DNA from: Piscinibacter defluvii
Lineage (GTDB): Bacteria > Pseudomonadota > Gammaproteobacteria > Burkholderiales > Burkholderiaceae_C
Direction: 5' to 3'
NCBI RefSeq assembly: GCF_004011805.1
Contig: NZ_ML137196.1
Span: 62,001 to 126,000, forward strand
DNA length: 64,000 bases
Shown here: positions 27,288 through 36,470 of the stretch, piece after piece
Position numbering within the stretch: the stretch's first letter is position 1
Layout: each line of letters opens with the position of its first letter
Translations under genes and position numbers: made by a program
Notes under the pieces: generated by a model
Seen by the model: only the letters and a program-made list of their open reading frames with translations
The model's database searches: none
What the model was told of the DNA's origin: nothing

Positions 27288-29221
27288 AACTGCATCGGCA
27301 CCGCGGCCGCCTCGCGCGCCGCATCGCGCAGCACGCTCTTGCGCATCCGGCCCACCACGTGCATCTCGCAGGGCTTGCAGTCGAAGCGCAGCGTCAGCGT
27401 GTCGCCGCCGCTGACGAGCGTCAGCGGCTCGGCGCGCAGCGTGCCCTGCACGCCGATCACGCCCTTGGCCTGCTTGGGGCACAGGCTGAGGCTGAAGCGC
27501 ACGCAGTGCTTGGTGATCATCAGCGGCACCTCGCCCAGCTCCTCGTGGCTCTCGTAGGCGGCGGCGATGACCTTGACGCCGTGCCGGGCGTAGAAGGCCG
27601 CGGCCTTGGAGTTGTAGACGTTGGCGAGGTAGCTCAGCGTGTCTTCCGGGTACGGCGCCGGCGGCTCCACGGGCACGGCGCGCGGCAGGCGCTCGAACGC
27701 CGCGGCGCGTGCCGCCTCGAGCGCCGCCACCGCATCGCGCCGCAGGCCGTTGGCGAGCGACGCGGGCACGAAGGCGTCGCCCTCGATGGTGATGGAGCGC
27801 GGCTCGAAGATCGTGGTGCCGAGCTTGCCGAGTGATTCGCGCAGCGCGTCGCGTGAGCGCGCCGGGTCGCGCGCCGGCTCGAGCGCGTGCTCGGCGCGGA
27901 CCGAGGCCTGGTGGCCGTCCTCGTCGACCGCCACGAGCACGAAGCCCGCACCGTCGGCATGCCAGTGCAGGTCGAGCGCGATGCGGCGCTCGGCCGACTT
28001 CTTCGCGAGCAGGCGCTCCCAGGCCATGTCGCGGTTGCGACTGAGCGTGGTGCCCGGGCGCAGGTGCTTCAGGGCGGCCATCTCGGCGTTCGGCAGGATG
28101 CGCCAGTGGCGGCCGCCCAGGTGCGTGGCGATGTTCACCGGCACGCCCTGCAGCTCGCCGTGCAGGTCGACCCAGGTCAGCGCATCGCCGTTGTGCAGCA
28201 GCGTCTCGGCGCTGTCGGTCTCCAGCTCGAAGTGTTCGCGCGCGACCCTGGTCACGTGGCCGAGCGGCAGCCCGGCGTGCTTGGGGGTGTCGAAGGCGCC
28301 GATGTCGTCGAGCCGGCCGTTGACGAAGTAGTCGGTCGCGCCGCGGTTGAAGTTGCGCGCCGGGTCGGGCACGAAATCGAAGCGGCAGCGGCCGGAGGAG
28401 GCGCGCTTCAGGTCGTTGCGGCCTTCCAGCAGCGTGTCGAGCAGCCGCCGGTAGTGCGCCGTCACGTTCTTCACGTAGCCGAGGTCCTTGTAGCGGCCCT
28501 CGATCTTGAAGCTGCGCACGCCGGCCTCCACCAGCGCGGCGAGGTTGGCGCTCTGGTCGTTGTCCTTCAGCGAGAGCACGTGCTTCTCGTGCGCCACGAT
28601 GCGCCCGGCCGCATCCGTCACCGTGTAGGGCAGCCGGCATTCCTGCGAGCAGTTGCCGCGGTTCGCGCTGCGCCCGGTGTGCGCATGGCTGATGAAACAT
28701 TGCCCGCTGTAGGCCACGCACAGCGCGCCGTGGATGAAGAACTCGAGCGTCGCCTCCGTCACCTGCGCCGCGACGGCGCGGATCTGCGGCAGCGTCAGCT
28801 CGCGCGCCAGCACCATCTGCGAGAAACCGCTGTCCTGCAGGAAGCGCGCCTTCTCCGGCGTGCGGATGTCGGTCTGCGTGCTCGCGTGCAGCTGGATCGG
28901 CGGCAGGTCGAGCTCGAGCAGGCCCATGTCCTGCACGATCAGCGCGTCGAGCCCGATGTTCCAGGCGTCCCAGGCGAGCGTGCGCGCGGCCTCGAGCTCG
29001 TCGTCGCGCAGGATGGTGTTGAGCGTCAGGAAGATGCGCGCGCCGAAGCGGTGCGCATGTTGGGCCAGGCGCTCGAGGTCGGCCAGCGAGTTGCCCGCCT
29101 TGTCGCGCGCGCCGAAGGCCGGCCCGCCGATGTAGACGGCATCGGCGCCATGGTTCACCGCCTCGATGCCGATGTCGGCATCGCGGGCGGGGGCCAGCAG
29201 TTCGAGGTCCGGGCGCGGCAT
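27248..29221 (-). CDS. rlhA: 23S rRNA 5-hydroxycytidine synthase (U32 family)
   Basis: A 657-residue U32-family protein whose length and layout match RlhA (E. coli YdcP, about 650), which hydroxylates C2501 of 23S rRNA. It opens LELLAPARDADIGIEAVNHGADAVYIGG. The cysteine cluster GALCVAYSGQC...NRGNCSQECRLPY corresponds to the iron-sulfur-binding cysteines of related U32 proteins. FKIEGRYKDLGYVKNVTAHYRRLLD and the C-terminal DUF3656-like region with CVRFSLSLCPKQ follow. The ATG at 29221 is the only start that gives the family N-terminus. Its 3' end runs 40 bases into the end of the convergent deaminase gene. Confidence 0.93.
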   Translation of the reverse strand: MPRPDLELLAPARDADIGIEAVNHGADAVYIGGPAFGARDKAGNSLADLERLAQHAHRFGARIFLTLNTILRDDELEAARTLAWDAWNIGLDALIVQDMGLLELDLPPIQLHASTQTDIRTPEKARFLQDSGFSQMVLARELTLPQIRAVAAQVTEATLEFFIHGALCVAYSGQCFISHAHTGRSANRGNCSQECRLPYTVTDAAGRIVAHEKHVLSLKDNDQSANLAALVEAGVRSFKIEGRYKDLGYVKNVTAHYRRLLDTLLEGRNDLKRASSGRCRFDFVPDPARNFNRGATDYFVNGRLDDIGAFDTPKHAGLPLGHVTRVAREHFELETDSAETLLHNGDALTWVDLHGELQGVPVNIATHLGGRHWRILPNAEMAALKHLRPGTTLSRNRDMAWERLLAKKSAERRIALDLHWHADGAGFVLVAVDEDGHQASVRAEHALEPARDPARSRDALRESLGKLGTTIFEPRSITIEGDAFVPASLANGLRRDAVAALEAARAAAFERLPRAVPVEPPAPYPEDTLSYLANVYNSKAAAFYARHGVKVIAAAYESHEELGEVPLMITKHCVRFSLSLCPKQAKGVIGVQGTLRAEPLTLVSGGDTLTLRFDCKPCEMHVVGRMRKSVLRDAAREAAAVPMQFYRTRPARTPAAS

Positions 29222-29299
29222 GGCGGGATTGTCCGCTTTTGCGCGCCGCGCTCGTACTCCGGGCAAGAGGTGCCCTTCGTGCGCCGGGCGAGGTTCCCC

Positions 29300-30214
29300 A
29301 TGTCCAACCTGCTGCTGCTCGTGGCCTGCCTGGCCGCCGGGCTGCTGCTGCGCCACAGCGGCCGCATGCCCGAGGGCGCGCACACCGCGATCAACGCGGT
29401 CATCCTGCACCTCAGCCTGCCGGCGCTGACGCTGCACCACCTGCACGCCTTCCGCTTCGACGCCGCGCACCTGCTGCCGGTGCTGATGCCCTGGGCGCTG
29501 TTCCTGCTCGGTGCGGTGCTGTTCCGGACCGTCGGCCGGCTGTGGAAGCTGCCGGCGGCGAGCATCGGAGCGCTGACGCTGGTCGGCGGCTTCGGCAACA
29601 CCTCGTTCGTCGGCCTGCCGATGATCGAGGCGCTGCACGGCCGCGACGGCCTCGGCCTCGGCCTGCTGATCGACCAGCTCGGCTCCTACCTCGCGCTCTC
29701 GACCTTGGGCATCGCGGCCGCGGCGCTGTACAGCGGCGGCGGCGGCCGCTCGGCGCGCGAGGTGCTGCTCCAGGTGCTGCGCTTTCCGCCCTTCGTCGCG
29801 CTGGTGCTGGCGCTGGTCAGCGCACCGCTGGCCTGGCCGCCGGCCGTCGACCAGGTGCTGCTGCGCATCGGCGACACGCTGGCGCCGCTGGCGCTGCTCT
29901 CGGTCGGCCTGCAGCTGCGCTTCGACGCGTTGCGCGAACACGCGCGGCTGCTCTGCCTGGGGCTGGGCTACAAGCTGCTGGCCTGCCCGGCGCTGGTGCT
30001 CCTGCTGCTGTGGTGGGCCGAGGCGGCGCCCGGCACCACCAGCCGCGTCAGCGTGATCGAGGCGGCGATGCCGCCGATGATCGGCGCGGCGATCGTCGCG
30101 GCGCAGGCGCGCCTGGCGCCACCGCTGGTCTCGCTGATGGTCGGCCTGGGCATCCCGCTGGGCCTGTCCACCGCGCCGGCCTGGCACTGGCTGGGCGGGC
30201 GGCTGCTGGGCTGA
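29300..30214 (+). CDS. AEC-family transporter (auxin efflux carrier-like permease)
   Basis: A 304-residue membrane protein with about ten hydrophobic segments, beginning MSNLLLLVACLAAGLLLRHSGRMP. The motif GGFGNTSFVGLPMIEALHG and the later SVIEAAMPPMIGAAIVAAQ are the paired discontinuous-helix motifs of the AEC (BASS-like) family, which moves organic anions such as malate or malonate. Substrate unknown. It diverges from rlhA (78 bases between starts) and ends exactly one base before the stop of the convergent tricorn-like gene. Confidence 0.9.
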   Translation: MSNLLLLVACLAAGLLLRHSGRMPEGAHTAINAVILHLSLPALTLHHLHAFRFDAAHLLPVLMPWALFLLGAVLFRTVGRLWKLPAASIGALTLVGGFGNTSFVGLPMIEALHGRDGLGLGLLIDQLGSYLALSTLGIAAAALYSGGGGRSAREVLLQVLRFPPFVALVLALVSAPLAWPPAVDQVLLRIGDTLAPLALLSVGLQLRFDALREHARLLCLGLGYKLLACPALVLLLLWWAEAAPGTTSRVSVIEAAMPPMIGAAIVAAQARLAPPLVSLMVGLGIPLGLSTAPAWHWLGGRLLG

Positions 30215-33200
30215 CTACTTCAGCAGCTCGCGCACCGCCGCCTCGAGCTGCGCGTCGCGCCCGGCGGCGATCTCCGCCGGGTCGTTGGGCACGAGGATGT
30301 CCGGCACGATCAGCGCCTTCTCCATGTACTCGCCCTTCTCGTCGCGGAAGCCGACCTGCGGGATGCCGAAGTACAGCGCGTCGTTCTGCAGCGTCTCCCA
30401 CCACACCGCGGTGCCGGTGCCGGCCACCGGCATGCCGACCAGCTTGCCCAGGCCGAGATGGCGGTAGGTCCAGGGGAACAGGTGCGCGTCGGAGTAGTTG
30501 CTCTCGCCGACCAGCACGATCGAGGGCTTGCTCCAGCGCCCCACCGGCTCCCAGCCGATGGCCTGGCCGCGCGCCACGAACTCCAGGTAGCGCCGGCCCG
30601 AGAGCAGCACGGCCAGGTCGTCGTGCAGGTTGCCGCCGCCGTTGAAGCGCGTGTCGACCACCAGGCCCTGCCTGGCGCTGTGCCGGCCGAGCACCTCGGC
30701 ATAGGTGTCGCGGTAGCTGTCGTCGTCCATCTCGCGCACGTGCACGTAGCCGAGCCGGCCGCCGGACAGGCGCTCCACCGTCTCGCGCTGCTGGCGCACC
30801 CAGCGCCGGTAGAGCAGCTCGGCCTGCTGCTTCAGCGTGATGGGCTTGACCACCTGCTCGCTGCGCTTGCCGGCGCCATCGACCAGGCTCAGCACCACCC
30901 GCTTGCCGGCCTTGCGGTTGAGCAGCGCGTCCACGTCGCGGCCCGGTCCGATGGGCGCGCCGTCGATGCGCTCGATCACGCTGCCGGCGCGCGCCGCGCT
31001 GCCGGCCGTGTCCAGCGGGCCGCCGGCGATGGTCTCGGCGATCTTCAGCCCGGCGCCGGCATGGCGCTCGTCGAAGAAGGCGCCGAGCGCGGCGGTGGCG
31101 TCCTCGTCCGGGTCGTGCCGCGCCACGCCGGCGCCGGTGTGCGACACGTTCAGCTCGCCGAGCATCTCCGAGAGGCACTCGGCGAAGTCCTCGTCGTTGC
31201 CGATGAAGGGCAGGAAGCGCTCGTAGGCGCGCCGGTAGAAGGCCCAGTCGACCCCGCCCATGTCGGCCACGTAGAGCTTCTGCAGCGTCTGGCGCCAGAC
31301 ATGCTCGAACAGGTAGGCCCGTTCGGCCGCGCGGTCCAGGTTCAGCTCGGCGCTGAACTTGACCGGCTCGGCCTTGGCCGCGGCATCGCCTTGCGGCAGC
31401 TTGAACTTGTGCAGGCTGCCGGCCACCAGCAGGTAGCCGGTCTCGCCCTTGGCGTCGAGCTGCAGGTCGGTGGGCGGCGCCTCCCACACCGGCACGCGTT
31501 CGGAGGGCAGGCCGAACAGGCGGCGCAGTTCCTTCTCGCGCGGGCGGTGCAGCCAGAGTTCCATGTCCTCGGCGCCCTGCTGCAGGTACAGCAGGGTCTC
31601 GCCGTCGGGCGTCATCGCCAGGGCGCGGATCGACCCCGAGCCGGGGGTCAGCCGCGCGACGCGCTCGTCCGCGCCGTCGAGTTCGAGCGCCACCGGGTCG
31701 GCGCGCTTGGGCTCGGGCGCGGCGTCCTTCTTCGCGTCCTTCGCCGAGTCCTTCTTCGCGTCGTCCCTGGCCTTGTCCTGCTCCGTCTCCTTGTCCTTCA
31801 GCAGGGCGTACTCGGTCTTGTCGAGGCGGAAGCGGTCCCAGGCCTCGCGCGTCAGGAACATCGCGTAGATGTCGGTCTGCGCCACGCCGCCGGTGCCGTG
31901 CAGGCCCATGCGGTCGCTGACCCAGAGGAACTGCCGGCCGCCGCGCGCCCACTGCGGGTGCAGGTCTTCATAGCCGCTGAGCGTGAGGTTGCGCGGCGGA
32001 CGCTGCCCGGCCGCGTCGACCAGCGCCACCTCGTGGGTCCAGCGCTGCCGGTCCAGCATCTGCGAGAGCAGCCAGCGGCCGTCGGGCGACCAGTCGAACC
32101 ACTGGTCGCCGTCGGCGTAGGAATAGTTGGCCTCGCCGGGCAGCACGGTGCGCGCCTTGCCGCTGGCCAGGTCCAGCACCTTCAGCGTGGTGCGGTTCTC
32201 GAGGAAGGCGATCTCCTTGCCGTCGGGCGACCAGCGCGGCTGGAAGTTCTCCTGCCCGTTGGCCAGCACGGTGCGCAGGCTCACCTGCGGCGCGGCGAAG
32301 AAGTGCGGCACGTCGTCGCGCTTGCCGACGATCGCGGCCTCGTACAGGTTCCACGCGCCGTCGCGCTCGCCGGCGAACATCAGCTTGCGGCCGTCCGGGC
32401 TGAACTGCACCGAGCGCTCCTGCGTCGGCGTGTCGGTGATGCGGCGCGTGTCGCCGAACTCGGTGGAGGCGACGAACACCTCGCCGCGCACGACGAAGGC
32501 GATCTCCTTGCCGTCCGGGCTGACCGTGATCTCGGTGGCACCCTGCGCCAGCTTGAGCTGCTCGACACCGCGGCCGCGGGTGTCCGAGGCGATCTGCACC
32601 GCCAGCTTGCGCGGCTGCGCGGCGCCGGCCGGCAGCGTGTAGAGCTCGCCGTCGAAGCCGAAGGCGAGCACGCCCTGCGCCGAGATGCTGAGGAAGCGCA
32701 CCGGATGGCGCTCGAAGAAGGTCAGCTGCTGGGGCGCGCCGCCGTCGAGCCCCTGGCGCCAGACGTTGAAGCTGCCGCTGCGCTCGCTGAGGTAGTAGAA
32801 GGCCTGTTCGTCGGGCGACCAGACCGGGTCGCGGTCCTCGCCGCCGAACTCGGTGAGCTTGCGGTGCCGGCCGCCGGCCACGTCGTAGAGCCAGACGTCG
32901 CGCGCCACCGGCGAGACATGGTGCTTGCGCCAGGGGCTCTCGTAGCCCTTCCAGTCCTCGTAGAGCAGGCGCGTGCCGGCGCGGTCGAAGCGCGCGGCCA
33001 GCGCCGGCGTGCTCAGCAGCTGCTGCGGGCGCCGGCCGCCCTCGACCGACACCTTGTACAGCTCGCCGGCCGAGCGCGACGGGAACAGCCTGTTGCGCCG
33101 GTCGTCCAGGCGCTGCGCGGCGAACAGCACCTCGCGCCCGTCGGGCGTGAAGCCGGTCGGCTGCTCGGGCGCGGAGTGGGTGGTCAGGCGCCGCGCCGGG

Positions 33201-33523
33201 CCGCCGCTGGCGGCGACCAGGAACACGTCGTCGTTGCCGTACACGTCGGAGGCGAAGGCGATCGCGCGGCCGTCGGGCGACCACACCGGCGAGTGACTGC
33301 GCCGGCCGTTGGCAACCAGCAGGCGCGCCGGTCCGCCCTCGACGCCCACCACGTACAGGCCGCCCTGGAAGCTGAACGCGACCTGCCGGCCGTCGGGCGA
33401 GATCGCCGGGTAGCGCAGCCACAGCGGCGCCTCCAGCGCGCCGAGCGGCTCGGCCGCCGGCGCCCGGGCGGCAAGCAGGAGGAACAGGCACGCGGCCAGT
33501 GCGCGACGCAGCAGTGGTCTCAT
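30215..33523 (-). CDS. Tricorn-like secreted S41 protease with beta-propeller and PDZ
   Basis: A 1102-residue protein with signal peptide MRPLLRRALAACLFLLLAARAPAA. Residues about 30-650 consist of repeated PD40/WD-like strands (YPAISPDGRQVAFS, PVWSPDGRAIAFAS, RWSPDGKEIAFLE). A PDZ domain (about 850-900, AGSVIERIDGAPIG) and an S41 C-terminal peptidase with RFNGGGNLHDDLAVLLSG and the nucleophile region SNYSDAH (Ser1011) follow. Tricorn core proteins cut oligopeptides after gating through the propellers. An ATG with signal peptide was chosen at 33523 rather than an upstream frame extension. A Lys/Asp/Ala-rich linker (about residues 575-615) separates the domains. Location is probably periplasmic. 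Confidence 0.92.
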   Translation of the reverse strand: MRPLLRRALAACLFLLLAARAPAAEPLGALEAPLWLRYPAISPDGRQVAFSFQGGLYVVGVEGGPARLLVANGRRSHSPVWSPDGRAIAFASDVYGNDDVFLVAASGGPARRLTTHSAPEQPTGFTPDGREVLFAAQRLDDRRNRLFPSRSAGELYKVSVEGGRRPQQLLSTPALAARFDRAGTRLLYEDWKGYESPWRKHHVSPVARDVWLYDVAGGRHRKLTEFGGEDRDPVWSPDEQAFYYLSERSGSFNVWRQGLDGGAPQQLTFFERHPVRFLSISAQGVLAFGFDGELYTLPAGAAQPRKLAVQIASDTRGRGVEQLKLAQGATEITVSPDGKEIAFVVRGEVFVASTEFGDTRRITDTPTQERSVQFSPDGRKLMFAGERDGAWNLYEAAIVGKRDDVPHFFAAPQVSLRTVLANGQENFQPRWSPDGKEIAFLENRTTLKVLDLASGKARTVLPGEANYSYADGDQWFDWSPDGRWLLSQMLDRQRWTHEVALVDAAGQRPPRNLTLSGYEDLHPQWARGGRQFLWVSDRMGLHGTGGVAQTDIYAMFLTREAWDRFRLDKTEYALLKDKETEQDKARDDAKKDSAKDAKKDAAPEPKRADPVALELDGADERVARLTPGSGSIRALAMTPDGETLLYLQQGAEDMELWLHRPREKELRRLFGLPSERVPVWEAPPTDLQLDAKGETGYLLVAGSLHKFKLPQGDAAAKAEPVKFSAELNLDRAAERAYLFEHVWRQTLQKLYVADMGGVDWAFYRRAYERFLPFIGNDEDFAECLSEMLGELNVSHTGAGVARHDPDEDATAALGAFFDERHAGAGLKIAETIAGGPLDTAGSAARAGSVIERIDGAPIGPGRDVDALLNRKAGKRVVLSLVDGAGKRSEQVVKPITLKQQAELLYRRWVRQQRETVERLSGGRLGYVHVREMDDDSYRDTYAEVLGRHSARQGLVVDTRFNGGGNLHDDLAVLLSGRRYLEFVARGQAIGWEPVGRWSKPSIVLVGESNYSDAHLFPWTYRHLGLGKLVGMPVAGTGTAVWWETLQNDALYFGIPQVGFRDEKGEYMEKALIVPDILVPNDPAEIAAGRDAQLEAAVRELLK

Positions 33524-33638
33524 GGCGAAGACGGGTTGGAACTGTCCACGGGACCCGCCGCACGGCGGGCTCGTGGCCCGCGCGCGCGGCGGAAAAGCCG
33601 CGAGCATAGGCGAGCGGCGTGCGCGTCGCCTCAGGGGT

Positions 33639-34217
33639 TCATGGGATGGCCAGGCGCGCGCGCAGCGCCACCACGCCGTCCACGCTGGCCAGCACCAGCC
33701 CTTCGCCCGACGCGCTGCCCTCGCCCACCAGCGCCGACAGCACGAACATGTGCGTCACCCAGACCTCGATGCCCTCGCGCCGCGCGGCCACCGCGCGCCG
33801 CAGCGCCTCGAGCGACTCGGCATTGGTGGTCTCGCTCGCGCCGCGCGGCGAGCCGAGCGCCGCCCAGGGCTCGGCCGCACCGAAGGCGAGCTGCGCGGTG
33901 TCGACGCAGCGGCACCAGGGGCTGGAGCGCACCCGTGCCGGCACCAGCCCACGTGCCGCGAACCAGGCCCCGATGCGGCGCGCCTGGGCGCGGCCGTCCT
34001 CGTTCAGGTTGCGCTGCGTCGAGCAGTCGCCCAGCCTGAAGCCGGGCGGATCGAAGGTGCCTGGCGCGAGCGCATGCCGGAACGCGATCACCACGCCGCC
34101 GCGGCGCAGGGCGGCCTCGGCCGCATCGTTCGGGGCGTCGGCCGCGCGGCCGGGCAGGCAGGCGGTGCCGAGGGTGGCACCGAGGGTGGCGCCGAGCAGG
34201 GGGCGACGGGACAGCAT
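33639..34217 (-). CDS. Secreted histidine phosphatase-family protein
   Basis: A 192-residue protein with a signal segment MLSRRPLLGATLGATLGTACLPGRAADA. The mature part has VVIAFRHALAPGTFDPPGF, in which the usual RHG reads RHA, then STQRNLNEDGRAQARRIG, SSPWCRCVDTA and a late WVTHMFVLSAL. These are the catalytic arginines, histidine and second histidine of the histidine phosphatase superfamily. Members hydrolyse phosphate esters or act as mutases; this subgroup is often a lipoprotein or periplasmic protein of unknown substrate. The gene stands between the tricorn-like protease and the PHB oligomer hydrolase, all leftward. Confidence 0.85.
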   Translation of the reverse strand: MLSRRPLLGATLGATLGTACLPGRAADAPNDAAEAALRRGGVVIAFRHALAPGTFDPPGFRLGDCSTQRNLNEDGRAQARRIGAWFAARGLVPARVRSSPWCRCVDTAQLAFGAAEPWAALGSPRGASETTNAESLEALRRAVAARREGIEVWVTHMFVLSALVGEGSASGEGLVLASVDGVVALRARLAIP

Positions 34218-34279
34218 CACGCGATGCTGCCCGTGCCGCGAAGCCGGGGACGGCGGCGGGGTCACCGCCGCCGTCGCGC

Positions 34280-36424
34280 TCAGTCGGGCACGACGAGCGT
34301 CGCGCCGCGCGCCGTGATCGCGTCGGCCGGGGCCGGCTCGAGCGCGATCGGCGGCACGTTGGCCGCCGTGAGCGCCGGTGCCGCGCCGGGGCTGCCGCCG
34401 CGCGGCACGGTGCGCACCACCTGGCTGCCGGGCAGCGGGGCGCGCTCGGTCAGGTGGGCGTACATCGCGTCGAGCGCACGGAACAGGTACAGGTGCACCG
34501 GCACGTAGCGGCTGTCGTAGCCGGGCAGCACCGTCGGCAGGCCGACGAAGGCGTCGAAGTGCTGCGCGTTGGCCACCTCGATGTAGCGCAGCCTGCTGTG
34601 GCGGCCCTCGACCTTGCGGTTCAGCGCCACGTACGGGCGCGACGAGTGGTTCACCGGCACCAACGCGTCGTCGCGCCCGTGCACGATGATGGCCGGCTTG
34701 CCGCGCAGGTCGCCGCTGCGGTAGACCTCCGAGATGCCCTGGCGCAGCGCCTGTGCCTTGGCGTCGCTGCCGGTCAGCAGGTTGCGCAGGCACAGCGCAC
34801 CGTCGAGACCGGCATCCGAGCGCGCGGTCGACGCCGAGACCGAGAACAGGTCGCGCACCGGGCCGCCGACCGACAGGTCGTTGATCACCTCCACCGGGGC
34901 CGAGCGCGGCACGCCGTTGCTGGTGCCGGCCATGATGGCCAGCGCGAGCGGCGCCACGGCGGCCGGCTTGAGCGCGGCGTCCACGCCGGCGAAGCTGAAG
35001 CCGCACAGCGCATCGGCCACGCTGGCGCGCGAGTAGGTGTTGGCGTAGGTGATGCTGATCGCCTGCGCCACCTCGAGCGCGGCCAGCGAGGTGTGCAGTT
35101 GCGCCGCCTCGGGCTCCCAGCCGTAGGCCTGCAGCTTGCCGAGTGCGTCCTCGGCCTGCTCGGCCGTCGTGGCCCCGGCGACCAGGCCCTTGTCCTTGAG
35201 CGACGCGCAGCGGTTGGCGGCGATCGCCATCACCACCGCCGAGGACACCAGCGCCTTGCCCGGCGCGCCGGCCAGCGACGGGGCCTGGCTGGCGCACAAG
35301 CCCATCAGGTTGGCCAGCGAGGTGTAGTCGAACAGCGGCCGGCCGGCGACCGGCTGCACCGTGGTGCCGCGCTTGACGACGACGCCGGCGTCCGGCGGCA
35401 GCTGGATCATCGGCTCGGAGACGGCCACGCCGTCGATCAGGCGCTCGCGGTCCAGCTCCGCGGCGGCGATCGCCGAGCCGCCGCCGTTGCTCAGGCTGGA
35501 GGCGATCACGACGGTGTTCTCCGGCCGGATCGTGCGCAGCTTGAGCCCGTTGCCGAGCGTGCGGCCGTAGCGCTCGTTGAGCACGTAGTAGGCGAACTCG
35601 ACCGCCTGCAGCGTGAAGCGGCCCCAGTCGCGCTCGGGATTGCGCTGCGAGTGCGCGTGCTTGAACGCGAGCCGGTTCGGGCTGGCGGCGTTGATCTCGG
35701 CCAGCTGCTGCGCCGACAGCGGCGCGCGGAACTGGGCCAGCTCACCCGCGGCCGCGGCGCCGGTGCGCGTGCCGTCGATCAGCGTCACGGTGTCGGTCGC
35801 CAGGTCGTGCGGCCCGGTGCCGGTGCCCTTGTCGGTGTAGGCCACCGCGCAGCCGCGCTTGAGGCCCCATTCGCCGACGCTGATCGCGCCGTACACACCG
35901 CGCGAGCCCGACGAGGTGGCGGTCACGATGCAGGCCTTGCGCGGGTCGAAGCTGGCCGGCACCTGCACCATCAGCACCACGTTCTGCGGCGTTGCGCCGG
36001 CATGCGCGCCGCGGCTGAAGGCAAGCACCTCGAGCCCGGCGATCTTGCCTTCCGAGCCGGTGACGTTGCCCTGCGCATCGACGTTGGGCCCGTAGAAGCT
36101 GCCGTAGCCGCCGCCGGGCGTCATGTCGACGATCGCGCGGTAGTTGACGTAGATCGCCAGACGGCGGATCTCCGCGGCAGTGGGCACGGCCGAGACGGGG
36201 GGCGTGGCACCGGCCAGGCCGCTCTTGCCGAGGCCGGCGGTCAGCAGGTCGTCGGTGACGCCGTCGTACTCGGTGCTCGTCACCGGGCCGTTGATGAACG
36301 CGGGCAGGCGGTTGAACGGGCTGCGCGGGCCGTAGCCGCGGCCGGCGTCGTCGCCGTGCGCGCCGGCCGGCGCCGTGCCCAGCGCCAGAGCCGCCAGCGG
36401 CAGCAGCATCCAGGGTGTTCTCAT
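34280..36424 (-). CDS. D-(-)-3-hydroxybutyrate oligomer hydrolase
   Basis: A 714-residue secreted enzyme with signal peptide MRTPWMLLPLAALALGTAPAGA. The body has the opening PAFINGPVTSTEYDGVTDDLLTAGLGKSGL, the RNPERDWGRFTLQAVEFAYYVLNE stretch and the serine motif SSLSNGGG (Ser312 as nucleophile). The C-terminal part holds VHGRDDALVPVNHSSRPY and NAQHFDAF, probably with the catalytic Asp and His. The family splits soluble 3-hydroxybutyrate oligomers to monomer and is usually found with PHB depolymerases. Its neighbour 46 bases upstream is exactly such a depolymerase. The two together would convert extracellular polymer to monomer for uptake. Confidence 0.92.
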   Translation of the reverse strand: MRTPWMLLPLAALALGTAPAGAHGDDAGRGYGPRSPFNRLPAFINGPVTSTEYDGVTDDLLTAGLGKSGLAGATPPVSAVPTAAEIRRLAIYVNYRAIVDMTPGGGYGSFYGPNVDAQGNVTGSEGKIAGLEVLAFSRGAHAGATPQNVVLMVQVPASFDPRKACIVTATSSGSRGVYGAISVGEWGLKRGCAVAYTDKGTGTGPHDLATDTVTLIDGTRTGAAAAGELAQFRAPLSAQQLAEINAASPNRLAFKHAHSQRNPERDWGRFTLQAVEFAYYVLNERYGRTLGNGLKLRTIRPENTVVIASSLSNGGGSAIAAAELDRERLIDGVAVSEPMIQLPPDAGVVVKRGTTVQPVAGRPLFDYTSLANLMGLCASQAPSLAGAPGKALVSSAVVMAIAANRCASLKDKGLVAGATTAEQAEDALGKLQAYGWEPEAAQLHTSLAALEVAQAISITYANTYSRASVADALCGFSFAGVDAALKPAAVAPLALAIMAGTSNGVPRSAPVEVINDLSVGGPVRDLFSVSASTARSDAGLDGALCLRNLLTGSDAKAQALRQGISEVYRSGDLRGKPAIIVHGRDDALVPVNHSSRPYVALNRKVEGRHSRLRYIEVANAQHFDAFVGLPTVLPGYDSRYVPVHLYLFRALDAMYAHLTERAPLPGSQVVRTVPRGGSPGAAPALTAANVPPIALEPAPADAITARGATLVVPD

Positions 36425-36470
36425 CGTCGTTCTCCTCTCTGGGGTCGTCGTGGGGAAGGAAGGCAGGGGA

